Below, piece after piece: positions 11,993 through 23,545 of a DNA stretch of 64,000 nt. The stretch's first letter is position 1; every line of letters starts with the position of its first letter. The DNA is from Cercis canadensis (Eukaryota > Streptophyta > Magnoliopsida > Fabales > Fabaceae), in NCBI GenBank assembly GCA_003255065.1, contig QAOA01000252.1:1-64000 (forward strand), in the 5' to 3' direction. The notes below the pieces were generated by a model. That model was not told the DNA's origin. It did not search any database and saw nothing but the letters and a program-made list of their open reading frames with translations. The translations under genes and the position numbers were made by a program.

Positions 11993-13280
11993 TGTTGTGA
12001 GAAATCTTAACGCAAGTGTACGTTATCGTTTCCAAGTAATAAGATGAGATAGAGTTATCGTTCCCACGAGGACTAATGTATCAACTACCGAAATTGGGTT
12101 AACCTTAATTTTATCTAATCAATCAATATGAAGATATTTTCAAGAAACAACTAAAATAGGATGAAAACAAACTTAAACCAGCAAAATAACAAACTAAACC
12201 AGTAAAATGATAGAATTATCAAGAGAGAAAACATCTTGGGCTTTTGATTTCACCATAGCTATTCCGATTTGCTATTCCTAATTCATTAACCAAGAACACT
12301 CTTCCAAATTGCTAGCCAAGAACCCTAAATTATTTATTAGCCTTTCCCAAGGTCAAACAAAAGTATTTTTGAGTTATGAACCCACGATATTCTTATATGA
12401 ACTGCGAACAACCTAGAAATTCACTTAATTCTATGGTTCTTTTTAAATAGCTACACAGGCCATGGAGGTATATTCATATCCTACATGCAACCTATGTTCT
12501 TAATCTCTATGATCTTTAATTAAAAACTACCTCCCAGCCTCATTGTAATTATCTAATCAACTAATTGGTGATCAAGCAATATCTAATCAACTAATTGGTG
12601 ATCAAGTAATTAGAAGCATGAAGCTTTGAGAAGAAGAAGACAATTTAATAAAGGAGTTCTTGAATTAAAGAAATAGAAAATCACAAATCATCCTAACTAG
12701 GCTACATCATAGCCCTAGAAGGGAATTTAGTTCATAGCAAAAAGGAAGAACAAGGTAAAATTAAATCTAGACATGGTTCAAAGGGAGAAAGAATAAAAAC
12801 TCTGAAGAGAAGCCCCAATCTTCTTGTGCCCTTCTCCAATCATTGTTTTTACTCTCCTTCTTGCCTCCAAAAAGTCCAGAAAAGAATCCCCCAAAGAATT
12901 CCTAAAATTTTTTATTTATATTATCTCTAAAAGCCCTAAAGATACTAAAGAAAAAGGGCACGTGTTCAGAAAAATCGCACGGGCGCCGCAGCTCTACATT
13001 TTGGGCTCCGCGGCGCTGCCTCTTTGCCAAAAAATACCAATTTTCTCCGCGCGTGAGTGCCGCAGCGCTAAGTTGCTATCCCGCTTTTAAATTTCATGCT
13101 CTAGGCGCCGCAGCGCTTGAATTCTGGTCTAGAAACTTCTCAATTTTTCAATTCTTCATTCTAACCTATGAAACTTACAATTTGACATAAAACATCCCAT
13201 TAGATGATGATTAATCTCAATAAACAACCAAATAATTAAGTAAAAGATATCTAAAGAATGGGTATAAAACCCACTCAACA
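11993..13280 (-). repeat. 5' LTR of Athila element E1
   Basis: 1288-bp LTR, TGTTG...CAACA, similar throughout to 6364-7644 and 30949-32253. It contains a short tandem duplication (ATCTAATCAACTAATTGGTG unit, about 12550-12610). The GC-rich palindromic repeats are at about 12980-13115, upstream of the minus-strand TATA-like site near 12915. The right flank is GAATT (13281-13285), not the AGTTG found at the left of E1. Confidence 0.9.
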
Positions 13281-13647
13281 GAATTAAATAATTTTTTTAG
13301 TTATTCGTAATTCACATAGGAATATAGTGAGTTTATAACTTTGGAATATTTTCATTTGACATTGGGATAGGCAAATGAATAAATTAGGGAATCTCAGCTA
13401 GCAAATAGAAAGATAATTCTAGATTAAGGAAATAAGGAATGAAAACCGAGATTAGTTATGGTGAAGTCGGAAACCTTCGGCTTTCGTTCTTCATTTATTC
13501 TTGATTTTTATCTTCTTTCTTTCACTCTCAATTTATTTAAGTTCAATCTTGAAATTTCTCCTAAATTAGTTGGCCAGATAAAATTGGAATTAACCCAATT
13601 TCGATAGTTAAAACTCCATATTAATATATACCAACAAAAAAGAAAAG
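13281..13647 (+). repeat. Diverged gypsy LTR fragment, + orientation
   Basis: No gene. The sequence (AATTCACATAGGAATATAGTGA..., TCTAGATTAAGGAAATAAGG..., GGTGAAGTCGGAAACC) is a diverged reverse-complement relative of the Athila LTR interior. It also resembles 23190-23360. It ends in a short AT-rich spacer where the copy B block begins. Confidence 0.6.
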
Positions 13648-16600
13648 TCCATAATAATAACCATATATAAATGGCTATAAAATTGAGGCCCATTCTGGAA
13701 AAGTACATTTCTAAGTCACGGGTTCGGGAGCCCTGGCCCAGAAAAGTTCAAGCCAATTCTGAAACCAGGAAAACGACGTCACAACCAAAAAGCAAATTCT
13801 TTTCCTTATCTTCAGACTCCAGTTTGGTACCATCTTGTTTTGTTTAACGCTTCTATAAAGGGAATATCATCTTTTAGGATCTGCGTGGCCAAAACGCACT
13901 GTTTCATTGACATTTTCCCAACCACTTTGGATTCGCAGAGCAAAAAGGCAGGGAAAGCTTAAACTTTGTCGCTCTGCGATACTGTGGTGTGTGCAGCTTG
14001 CCTACAGAGTATAAGATAATAGAGTTGTGGAAAAAGTGATTAATATTCTCATTGACGTTGAGTATCTTAAATACAAATACAAGTGGTTAGAGTTTTACAA
14101 GGAGACAAAGTAAGATAATGATAAGGTTAATCACTATACATTTGAATAAGTCTAATCTGTTAGTAGCAGCCAGCTGTAGAGTTTGAGTTGCTAGAGAGTA
14201 ACAGCCAACTGTAGAGTTTGAGTTTTCCAGGAGAGTTTGAGTCTTTGGAGGTCACTACACCAATACGCCCCCTCAAGATGGTGGAGGATTGTACAACACC
14301 AATCTTGTCTTTGAGAAAGAGGTGTCAGGGCCCTGATAGTGGTTTGGTGAGTAAGTTTGCAAGTTGAAGACTGGAGGGAACATGAGAGACCCGTAATGAT
14401 CCATTACTCACTAAATCACAAACAAAATGATAATCAAATGCAAGATGTTTCATACGAGAATGGAAAATAGGATTAGCACATAAGTAAGTGCCACCAATAT
14501 TGTCTGAGAAAATGTGGGGAGCTCTTGGCAAAGAGAATCTCATTTCCTGTAGTAGTTGCTTGAGCCAGAGGAGTTCAGTAGAGGTAGAAGCAATGGTTCG
14601 ATATTCTGCTTCTGTGGAGGACTGAGTAATTGAAGATTGCTTTCCAGCAGCCCATGATACAGGGTTGGAGTCAAGATAGGCAATGTAAGTTCCAGTGGAT
14701 TTTCTGTCAACATGATCACCTGCCCAATCAGCATCACAGTAAGCTATGAGCGGAAAGGATTTGTCTTTCTTAAGGTGAATGCCGTGATCAATGGTGGTCT
14801 TTAAGTAGCGAAGGACATGTTTGAGAGCCTAAAAATAATGATCTTGAGGGGCTTGCATGTGCTGAGCAAGTTTGTTGACAGAGAAACTAATATCAGGGCG
14901 AGTGAGAGCAAGATACTGTAATGAGCCAACAAGACACCGCTATAGTTTTGTGCCACAAGAGGATCCATCGGGCAGCAAAGCAAGAGAGCAATTTATGGTC
15001 ATAGGAGTGTTCACTGGACGAGCACCCTGCATGGTGGCTTTGTCCAATAAATCACGCACATATTTGTGCTGGGTAAGGAAGAGACCAACGGTGGTATGGA
15101 CAATTTCAACACCAAGAAAATAGTTAGGAGTGCCAAGATACTTGAGAGAGAATTGTTGAGAAAGAGCATCCTGAAATGTCTGGAGAAAAGTGGGATTATT
15201 GCTCATCAATAGTAAATCATCAACATAAACAAGGAAGTATGCTACTGTGTTACCCTTTTTATAGACAAAGAGAGAGGTATCACACTTGGTATGAGTAAAA
15301 CCATAACTTAAGAGAAAAGCTTTAAAAGTGTCATACCATGCATGAAAGGCCTGTTTGAGCCCATATAAAGCCTTGCGCAACTTACATACATGTGTGGGGA
15401 AGGTAGGATGTTTGAAGCCTTGAGGTTGAGCCATGTAAACATCTTCAGTATGAGTGCCATGTAAGAAGGCATTGTTGACATCCATTTGACACATGCGCCA
15501 ACCATAGGAGATGGCAAGACATAGGACTATTTTGATGGTTTGAGGTTAGACCACTGGATTGAAAGTGTCATGAAAATCAAGACTAGGACGTTGATGAAAA
15601 CCCTTGGCAACAAGCCTAGCCTTGTACCCAGCAATGGTGCCATCCGGATTTCTCTTAAGACGGAAGACCCATTTGTTGCCAACAATGTTGTAGTTTGGTT
15701 GAGAGGGAACAAGATCCCAAGTGTCATTTTTAAGAAGAGCATTAAACTCTTCGGACATGGCATGCTTCCATTCCGGGGATTTGATTGTCTGAGACACACA
15801 AGTAGGTTCAACTGGACAAGGTAAAGGGTATTTAAGAGCAGTAAAAGCCTTTTTCGGTTTAAAGATACCACTCTTGGATTGAGTGACCATGGGGTGAGTG
15901 GATGTAGTAGCAGGGGCATTACTTGAGGTGGCAACACTGGTGACAGGGAGACTCAGTTCTGCAGCAGGCGGACTAATAACATCTGTGGAAAGGTAAGTTT
16001 GTAAGACATGGGAAGGAGATATACAAGGGGTAGAGACCAGATGTGGAGATGGAAGAGTGGAGGTAGAGGTGGGTTGAGATGGAGAGAAAAAGAAGTGGAG
16101 TGCACAAGGATTTTGGTGGTGAGAGTCGGATCAGTAGAGAATGCAAGGACTATGGACTTTGTGACAGTAATGTTTAAGTAGGACTAAAATGGTGGATATG
16201 GAAAAACGTTTTCTATGAACTCCACATGCCGACTGGGATACATGTGATTTTTTAGTGGGGAAGATGCAAGGGGAGGAACGTTGGTCAAGTTTGGACTGGG
16301 TGTGAGGTTGAAACCAAGGGAAGCAGAGACAGCCAAATGTACGAAGTCTGGTGTAATTAGGAGGTGAACCAAAACACTTAGTATGAGGGGCGGCCATCTA
16401 GAGGATAGGTGTGGGCATTCGATTGATTAAGCATGCAACGATTTGAAGGGCATAAGACCAAAAGGAAGGAGGCAGGGAAGCTTGGTGAACTAAGTAGCGA
16501 GCTATTTCAACCAAGTGGCGATGACGTCGTTCAGAGACACCATTATGCTCAAAAGTATGTGGAGGGGTGGTGAGATGAGAGATGCCATGAGAGGCAAGAT

Positions 16601-17968
16601 AAGAACGAAAAGCAATAAATTTTCCACCATTGTCAGTATAAAGTGTCTTGATTCTGGTGTTAAATTTATTTTCTACAAGGTTCTTAAATGTAGGAAAAAT
16701 TAGGGAGACATTAGATTTGTGTTTTAAGGGATATAGCCAAATGTATTTAGAATAATGATCAACAAGAATAAGACAAAACCGAAAATGGTCAATGGAGGAC
16801 ACATGGGCTGGACCCCAAACATCAGCATAAATGACATCAAGAGGTTTAGTGCTAGTAATAGTAGATATGGAAAATGGTAACTTATGTCTTTTATTGCAAA
16901 GACAAGAAGTACAAGTAACTGACTTTAAACTGGGAACATGTAAATAACTAGAAGAAAGTGCATGAGCTAAAATCCTATGGGCTGGGTGACCAAGCTGAGA
17001 GTGCCATAAGTCCAAGGTAGATTTGACTGAGACATGGGAGGCCCGTGGTGTTGGTGAAGGAAGGGATGGAAGCTTGTAGACGTTGCTTTCATTCAGCCCG
17101 TGCAGAAGAGTCACCCCTGTGTTCAATGCTTTGACCTTAAAATAAGATGCAAAAAATTTTACTGAGACATTATTGTGTTTGCATAGTTGTGAAATAGAAA
17201 GCAAGTTTTGATCAATAGAAGGAACATATAAAATATTTGAAAGTTGTAAGGGAAAGGAGGTAGTGGGTAAGGTAGTTGAACCTGTGTGAGAAATTGGTAA
17301 ACTTGACCCATCTGCCACCGTGAGCTGATCTGTGCCTGTGTAGTCAGATTGAAGGGTGAGGTTGGCGAAGTCATTAGTCACATGGTGAGAAGCCCCCGAG
17401 TCTAGGAGCTAGTGACTGTTGGATGGAGGATTAGGAGCTTGAGCCATGTGAGTAACTGGTGTAGCAGATTTGGGAGGGTAACCATGGAGCTTGTAGCACT
17501 CTTTTGCACTGTGGCCACATTTGTCACAATATTGACAAATGAAAGAAGTAGAGCCAATGGCGGAGGGGCAACGGGTTGTGGGGTTGGATTGTGATTGAGT
17601 GCGGTTTCTAGAGGAAAAGGATGCATGATTTCTTTTGGCATAGTTGACTGTGACAAGAGTAAAACCACTGTGGAGTCTCTCTTCTCTTTGGATGAAGAGC
17701 TCATGATCAACAAGTTTGTCAAAGAGATCATCAAAAGTAATGGGTGTTTCACGAGTTCGTAGAGAGGTGGATATCTCTCGAAACGAAGGACTAAGCCCAC
17801 TTAATGCATATATAACAAGATCAATATCATCAACTAAATAACCAATTAAAGAGAGCTCATTAGCAGTACCTTTGATGGTATTCAAGTAGTCAGAGATGGA
17901 GGACGTGCCTTTGGTGATGGAGGCTAGACGTTCCTTGAGTGACATGCACTTGTATTCAATTGAACCAA
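13648..17968 (-). mobile_element. Ty1/copia retrotransposon, copy B
   Basis: Near-duplicate of 1-4387, same order and orientation, with about 44 bases fewer near 16258. The non-coding 3' part is 13648-14243. Its 5' end merges, around TGCTACAAACATTC (about 17969), into the LTR of a different gypsy family. The same LTR start is also present in copy A before it meets the TNL. The duplication must therefore have included that LTR junction, or copy A later lost what followed. Confidence 0.88.
14247..17945 (-). pseudogene. copia gag-pol pseudogene (copy B)
   Basis: Same domain order as copy A: gag, zinc knuckle and protease region (17409-17945 plus the start of 16398-17381), integrase (to 16398), an integrase-to-reverse-transcriptase linker (16131-16397), reverse transcriptase start (15546-15890), reverse transcriptase with YVDD (14940-15494) and RNase H (14325-14800, broken). 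Most blocks lie in one frame, separated by stops. Here the protease motif DSGAS and the integrase are joined in one open stretch, which copy A lacks because of a TGG-to-TAG change near 3205. Private lesions of copy B include a TAG at 17409 (TGG in A), TAA near 15546 (GAA in A) and TAG at 14940 (TAC in A). Confidence 0.88.
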
Positions 17969-19388
17969 TGCTACAAACATTCTAGGCAAGTATACCTATC
18001 GTTTTGTAGAATAGCTTGATTGAGTACGAATGTCGATCCCACGAGGAACTATAGCTATTAGTAATGATCATTTTTCTATTATCTAATCTCAAAATTTCGG
18101 TTTGATAAAGGAACTAATTAATCTAAGCTAATATAAACAAGATAATTAAGTAATAACAAATAATTTGATAGATTTATCAATCGAATGATAGGTCTAAATG
18201 AGAAACCCCCTAGGGCAAACATTGCACTTTCATCTTTAACTCAGTGGGCACCACTTCTTTACTTAGACGGATGGAAATCCCTAAATTATGTATTAATCTT
18301 TCTCAAGCAATAAGACATCTATTCCTAGGTTGATTGACTGAAATCTCTTCCTAATCAAAATCCCTAAGAAAGTATTAGTTGTGTTTTATGGATTCCCGTA
18401 GTACATTGACTCAAATCAGAGGACTTATGTGAATCCTATCTCTAGTGATCCCAAGCAAATCCCATTGTCTACAAGCGATCTTATCCAGATTACAATTTCT
18501 CAATCTATAAAATGGAATCTGGTGTTAAGTCAATGGCTAGCATCATCAACTCAACACAAATAATAATCATAGACGATTCCAAGATGAAAGATGTATTCCC
18601 ATTGAATCAAAAGAATAAGAATACAAATGTATTTCTAGGGTTCATCCTATCTAAATCTTTACAAGTTAGTTTATGATAAAATCTAATCAAAACAATACAA
18701 AGAAGACAAGGTGGAATCAAATGAAAACTCATTCTCATGAAGTTCTTGCAATGGGTTGATCTTCCATCTTGCTCTTCTTCCAGCCTCTAGGGTTGGACTC
18801 CCGCCTCTGGCTCTGAATCGTGTCTTTGAATGTCCAAAAGACGGAGCTCCCCGCCTCTATGTCTTAGATGCCCATATATACAGCTCTAAATGTAGGATTT
18901 CACCTTGCAGAAGCTCGAACACGGCCTAGACACAGCCGTGTTCACTTAAGATGGCTGGGCGTGTTGCTTGAAATACTTCTCTGGATCTTGGACACGGCCC
19001 GAAACACAGCCGTGTCTCTACGATAGGGGGCGTGTTCCTCCTCTAGGTTGTCTCTGGACTGAGGACACGACATCAACACGGGCGTGTTCTTCACTGACCC
19101 TGGTCGTGTTCCTCAGGAAACTGGAGAAGAGCTCTCTGGAAACTAGACACGGGGGTGGACACGGCCATGTCACGGCCGTGTTCCCTATCTGGACTTTGAA
19201 TTCTTCTAATTTCTCTGCTCTTTTTCTCCAAAAATCCTTAAAACTCTTCCTTTTACTCAATCAACCCAAGAAACACCTGAAAACACAAATAGATGAGTTA
19301 AGTGCCATGTTTAATGCAAATTTGCTCAAATCCAAGTAAGAATCCATTGATAAAGCATGGAACTTAAAGGTCTAATAAGCACATATCA
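17969..19388 (-). repeat. LTR of a second gypsy (Athila/Tat-like) family
   Basis: Starts TGCTACAAAC and ends CACATATCA on +, so on the minus strand it runs TGATATGTG...TTGTAGCA. It shares the layout of the E1 LTRs: a segment like ATCGATCCCACGAGGAACTA at about 18026, then AT-rich sequence, then a TATA-like site (CCATATATAC, about 18872) with GC-rich repeats of ACACGGCCGTGT type at 18910-19195. No matching target duplication is visible, so it may be a solo or truncated LTR. A short ORF over the repeats is not a gene. Confidence 0.65.
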
Positions 19389-19545
19389 GTTATTATGTTT
19401 GGGCCAACATCTTTTGGGATTATTGTAAAAGATTTCTAGTGGAAAATATGGAGTGTGACATTTACTTTCTTTGTTAGAGAGAAAGAGTTTATGGTTAGCT
19501 CTCAGAAAACCAGTGAAAAGAGTTACTAGTGAGCTCTTTGTAAAA
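19389..19545. other. Short unassigned spacer
   Basis: No gene or clear repeat seen between the gypsy LTR and the likely start of the next copia LTR. Confidence 0.4.
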
Positions 19546-20584
19546 CTTGTTGAAATAGTTTGTAAATATATTAATAAATTAACCAAGTCCCACATTGGTT
19601 AACTTAGAGTATGTAAAAGACTTTATAAATGCAAACTAAAGTTATAAAGTAACTTTAGTTAAATGGGCACAAGCCCATTTGACAAGCCCAAACAGCCTAG
19701 CAAGACAAAGTCCATTAATGGTCTTTGATTGGCACTTGGGCACTTGGGGCATCTTGGGCCTTGATCGATTTGACAAATATTTTAATATTGGTTTTAATAT
19801 CTGGACCGGACCGGGTCGGGTCGATTTGACCCGATTCGGATGGTAGTTAATTAAATTAACAGGTTCAGATGAATAAACTCGAATAGACAATTGTGTCTGT
19901 TTTGAACAGACTGTTGTGACTATTCCGAACAGACAATTGTGACTATTCCGAATAGACAATTATGTCTGTTAATTTCTGACCAATTATATTTGTTCATTCG
20001 TGTCTTTTCAACTCTATAAAAGGGAACACCCTAATGCATTAGAATTCACTTTTCCATTGAGAGTTTTTGAGGGCTTTGTTGTATCCTGGGGTAACTTGCT
20101 TTTATAGAGAAGCAATATTACACTCAAGACAGTGTAATTGTTCACGCCTCAAAGCCAACCGAGTTAGTCTCCATTATCGTTTTCCTAACAATTTGAGTGT
20201 AATAATCGTAATGGAGGCTGTTACTACTTCTGCTGTAAAGTTGCAAGATTCTGTGAAACTCAACCAGTTTGATGGAACGAATTTCACAAGGTGGAAAGAC
20301 AAGATGAAGTTCTTACTCACAACCTTGAAGGTGTTTTATATCCTGGACCCGAATCTGCCACCCATTGCTACACCAACTGCTGAAGATTCGGATCAAGTAA
20401 GGAACCAGAGGCAGAAATTCGTGTCTTTTCAACTCTATAAAAGGGAACACCCTGATGCATTAGTATTCACTTTTCTATTGAGAGTTTTTTGAGGGCTTTG
20501 TTGTATCCTGGGGTAACTTGCTTTTATAGAGAAGCAATATTACACTCAAGACAGTGTAATTGTTCACGCCTCAAAGCCAACCTA
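19546..20584 (+). mobile_element. Rearranged copia fragment: LTR, gag start, partial LTR
   Basis: A + strand copia LTR probably starts at TGTTGAAATAG (19546). It contains the common motif AAGTCCCACATTGG and a TATA box in CTATAAAAGGG (about 20020). A leader and the first about 70 codons of gag follow (ATG at 20211, with the LNQFDGTNFTRWKDKM pattern). At about 20421 gag joins directly to a second copy of the TATA-to-U5 part of the LTR (20421-20584 repeats 20004-20163). An assembly gap follows at once. Confidence 0.75.
20211..20432 (+). pseudogene. copia gag N-terminal fragment
   Basis: About 70 codons of a TNT1-94-like gag (LNQFDGTNFTRWKDKM, then LKVFYILDPNLPP). The frame then runs into LTR sequence (VSFQLYKREHP...) and ends. 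Not functional. Confidence 0.75.
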
Positions 20585-20645
20585 NNNNNNNNNNNNNNNN
20601 NNNNNNNNNNNNNNNNNNNNNNNNNNNNNNNNNNNNNNNNNNNNN
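20585..20645. other. Assembly gap (61 N)
   Basis: Run of N. It lies exactly where a repeated LTR end stops, so the gap size and the junction are unreliable. Confidence 0.99.
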
Positions 20646-21358
20646 AATAAATGGACAAGTAGTAGACCGAAGAGATCAACACTCTTATTAACACTTTTAA
20701 GTTAGACATTTCTTTAAAAACATGATTTATTTGAGATATTGAGAAAGCCATAATCCTCTATTTAATAATTTACAAAGCAAAAGTAGAAAAGAAAACAAGA
20801 ATGCTGCCTTCAATTTAATTTACAGAGAGAGCAATGTAACAATCAAACTTGTTTCCCTAAAACAAGACCCTGAGATATTTTAATGTCTTCTTCATTTTGG
20901 AGGATCAGTGATATATGCTTATTTGTTACTGTTTCTATTATGTGTGAACTTTGGGGCGAGAAGGTGTTGAAAAGAGTCATGTCCTTCAATCTGTACAGAT
21001 TTGGAAGATAAATACTTATGGCTATTGGGCTATTGTATCATGGAGGTAACATATCTAAAACTGAATACTTGAAGAACTTTAGAATCACCTATGAGAGGTG
21101 TAAATTGGTTTAAAAGAGAACAAAGTGATCCGCTGCTCATCTAGTGCCTTCCATTTGATTTTCTATACCGATGTCTATAAAATTCTGCATTTTAATTTCT
21201 AATTTTTCAGCCTTGGGACAAAAATTACAAAGGAGAAGCAATACTATTTGTTCCAACTTTTCAGAAAATGGGACCCATATTAACTCTACTGTAGAGCTAA
21301 CTAGGCACACTTCTACCTACCACTTATTAATCATATCCCCCAAATTAGCATAAAAGCT
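20646..21358. other. No gene seen
   Basis: AT-rich sequence without a supported ORF or a repeat shared with the rest of the window. It could be the 5' flank of the small ORF that follows. Confidence 0.5.
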
Positions 21359-21556
21359 ATGCTTATTCTGTCACGCGTAGCTTTGCTCATGTGTTTACTT
21401 GGTGCTCTCGTTCTAACCCTGCAGCAGCAGGGACATGCTCAAGACGAACCTCCAACAGAAAATCCACCTCCTCCACCACTGCAGACGAAACCACCACATC
21501 CCATTCCGGAGCCACCTTTTAGTACCTCACCATGGAGGCCATTTCCACCACCTTAA
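21359..21556 (+). CDS. Small proline-rich secreted-type peptide (tentative)
   Basis: A 65-codon frame with an ATG start and TAA stop. Residues 1-25 look like a signal peptide: a basic residue at 6, a hydrophobic core (VALLMCLLGALVLTL), and a likely cut after the GHAQ segment. The remaining about 40 residues are rich in proline, with PPPPP and a PFPPP end. AATAAA-like signals occur within 150 bases downstream. The family is not recognised. It resembles small plant proline-rich or hydroxyproline-rich wall peptides in composition only. It sits between retrotransposon pieces in a block that may have been moved here, so it could be a captured exon or chance. Confidence 0.4.
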   Translation: MLILSRVALLMCLLGALVLTLQQQGHAQDEPPTENPPPPPLQTKPPHPIPEPPFSTSPWRPFPPP

Positions 21557-22333
21557 GTGCGATTCCAAGTAGCCTTTTGGTAGAAGATTATGAGTAAATA
21601 ATAGATTTGTACTACACAATGCCGTGAGCATCATATACTTTTATTGATGTATGGAGAGGTGATTCCCAAAATACGTAAGTTCCATTTATATATCTTAATA
21701 AATATTTCCTGTTATAGATATTCTGTGCCTTATTTTCTTAAACTCTGCCATTACACATTCATTTCTTATGTTGTGTTTAATTTCTTGGGACTTTTTTCAA
21801 TATAAGAATAAATCTTTTCTTATTTAGAGGGCTTAAAATATATGAATTGAGAGGAGGGAAACCGCATTCATCAATCATTGATCCAGCTTAAGAAGTAAAG
21901 GAGAAAAGAAAAGAAAAGAAAAATGCTATTCTTCCTTATAGACGAAAATAATTTTTAATATAAAAATTTTAATACAAACTTTACCTGGCTAGTTTTTGAA
22001 TAGTAATTTTAATACATACTTTACTTGTGCTTTATTAAACTAGGGCAAAGACACTCTTGTCAAGTTAAATATTCCAATTGAAGAAAATATCCAAGTCAAT
22101 TTACTTCATTAGAGAAAGATATAAATCAATACTCTACGTTTCTCGATACTATTTTGGTCGCCATCGACATCTTCTAATTTTCACCACTTGATGTAAATTC
22201 ATGAATAAAACTTGTACTTTTGAGAATGAACTACCAATTAGTCCACATTTTTTTGTGATGGTACAAATTGGAATGGCCGATTTGACAACCTGACTTTAGG
22301 TACGTTGCTGATCCTGCAAATTCTTATGATGTA
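21557..22333. other. No gene seen
   Basis: AT-rich, no supported ORF. The stretch after about 21600 may contain the 3' end of the small ORF's transcript. Confidence 0.5.
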
Positions 22334-23545
22334 GATGTGATGACTAATAAATGGATTTTATATCCATGAATTAGATATCATTCACTTAGTATTTAGTTAG
22401 TCTTTGAAGTGTTTATCGGTTTTATTCTTGTATTTTTGTGTTTATTTTGTAGGGAATGCAAATATAACAATTGGTATGTGTTGGTAATGTTTAAATGCTG
22501 AAAATGAGGAAAATTTTGCCCTAGTGTAGATCAAGGAACCTAGGCACCACAATACAAGGCCTAGGCACCCTGACAAAGGAAATTGGTGCGCCTAGGTGCC
22601 CCGGATGCTGTCTTGTGCATCCAAATCATCAGTATCCCTACTTTTTGTAGATTTTTGACCCAAAAATGTTTCATAATGTATTCAAAATTCTTAGGATCTA
22701 TAAATAGGTACTTTTATGACTAGATTAGAGGTTCCCAGAAGATCCCACAAGTTTAGAATTAAAGGAGAGAAGTGCAAGGCGCAAAGCAAGAAACAACAAT
22801 AGATTTATATTTCACACAAGTTTTTCTTTTCCATCTTTTCTTTGCTTATGTTTAAATTTATTGTTAGGATGTTTTACTTTTTCATTATGAACTAATTTCC
22901 TTTTCTAAAGCTACAATGTAGCCTAACTATGATGTTTTGGTTTTCTTCTATTAAGTTAATCTATGTATTATTTTCTCTGATTGAGTGATCATCTTTGTGC
23001 TTAATGCTTCTAATTAATTGGCCACTAATTAGATGTTAGGTTAATCGTAATGAAACCGGAAGGAAATTTATGCATCTAGTTCATTGGATGAATGTCATAG
23101 ATTGCATATGGGATAAGAATATATCTCCATGGTCTATGTAGTCGCTTCATGGGATCCATAAAACTTAATGAATTTCTAGTTGTTTTAATTCGCATAGGAA
23201 TATAGTGAATTAGCAATTAGGAATGTTTTCATTAGACCTTAAGAGAGGCTAGTGGAAATATTAGAGAATCTCGACTATCAATTAGAAGAATAACTCTAGA
23301 TTAATGAGATAGGGAAGTCCATTCAGATTTGTTACAGTAAAATCAGAAACCCTTGGCTTTATTTTTGTGGTTGAATCTTAATTTTACTTGCTCATTTTAT
23401 TTTTCACTTTTCTTAATTATCATTTGTTCAGATAAATTAGGGTTAATTCAATTTATGTACTTAAAAACAATCAATCCTCGTGGAACGATAACTCACTCAC
23501 TATTTATTACTTGTTAACGATCAATCCTTGTGGAACGATAACTCA
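22334..23545 (+). repeat. Gypsy LTR relic, + orientation
   Basis: Begins near TGATGACTAATAAATGG and ends with GTGGAACGATAACTCACTCAC, the reverse complement of the motif found at the start of the E1 LTRs. The last part is present twice (about 23470 and 23517). A TATA box (CTATAAATAGG, about 22698) is preceded by repeats of the palindrome GGNGCCTAGGNNCC type (22535-22600). No internal coding region is attached. Confidence 0.65.

Larger units (their letters stand above)
6364..13280 (-). mobile_element. Athila-type Ty3/gypsy element E1, pol-less
   Basis: Complete LTR-internal-LTR unit on the minus strand. LTRs are 6364-7644 (3') and 11993-13280 (5'), with the inverted ends TGTTG/CAACA. The primer binding site matches the 3' end of tRNA-Asp with two changes, and a purine-rich tract sits next to the 3' LTR (C-run complement at 7648-7653). 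Only gag and protease are recognisable. Reverse transcriptase, RNase H and integrase are absent, and a short remnant of the usual 3' ORF remains near 9065-9125. The unit is therefore a non-autonomous deletion derivative. The 5-bp flanks differ (AGTTG left, GAATT right), which a simple insertion would not give. Its internal region is nearly the same as that of element E2 (24778-32253). Confidence 0.9.

Noticed and set aside
12824-13090. An 88-codon + strand frame (MCPSPI...), repeated at 26154 and 31751
   Set aside because: It lies antisense across the LTR U3 and TATA region. It recurs only because the LTRs recur, and it contains the GC-rich array.
18910-19195. Possible CRISPR-like array of short GC-rich repeats
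   Set aside because: Repeats are irregular palindromes without even spacing, inside an LTR in a plant genome.
18968-19339. A 123-codon frame over the second gypsy LTR
   Set aside because: Open only because of the GC-rich CACGGCCGTGT repeats. No protein family.
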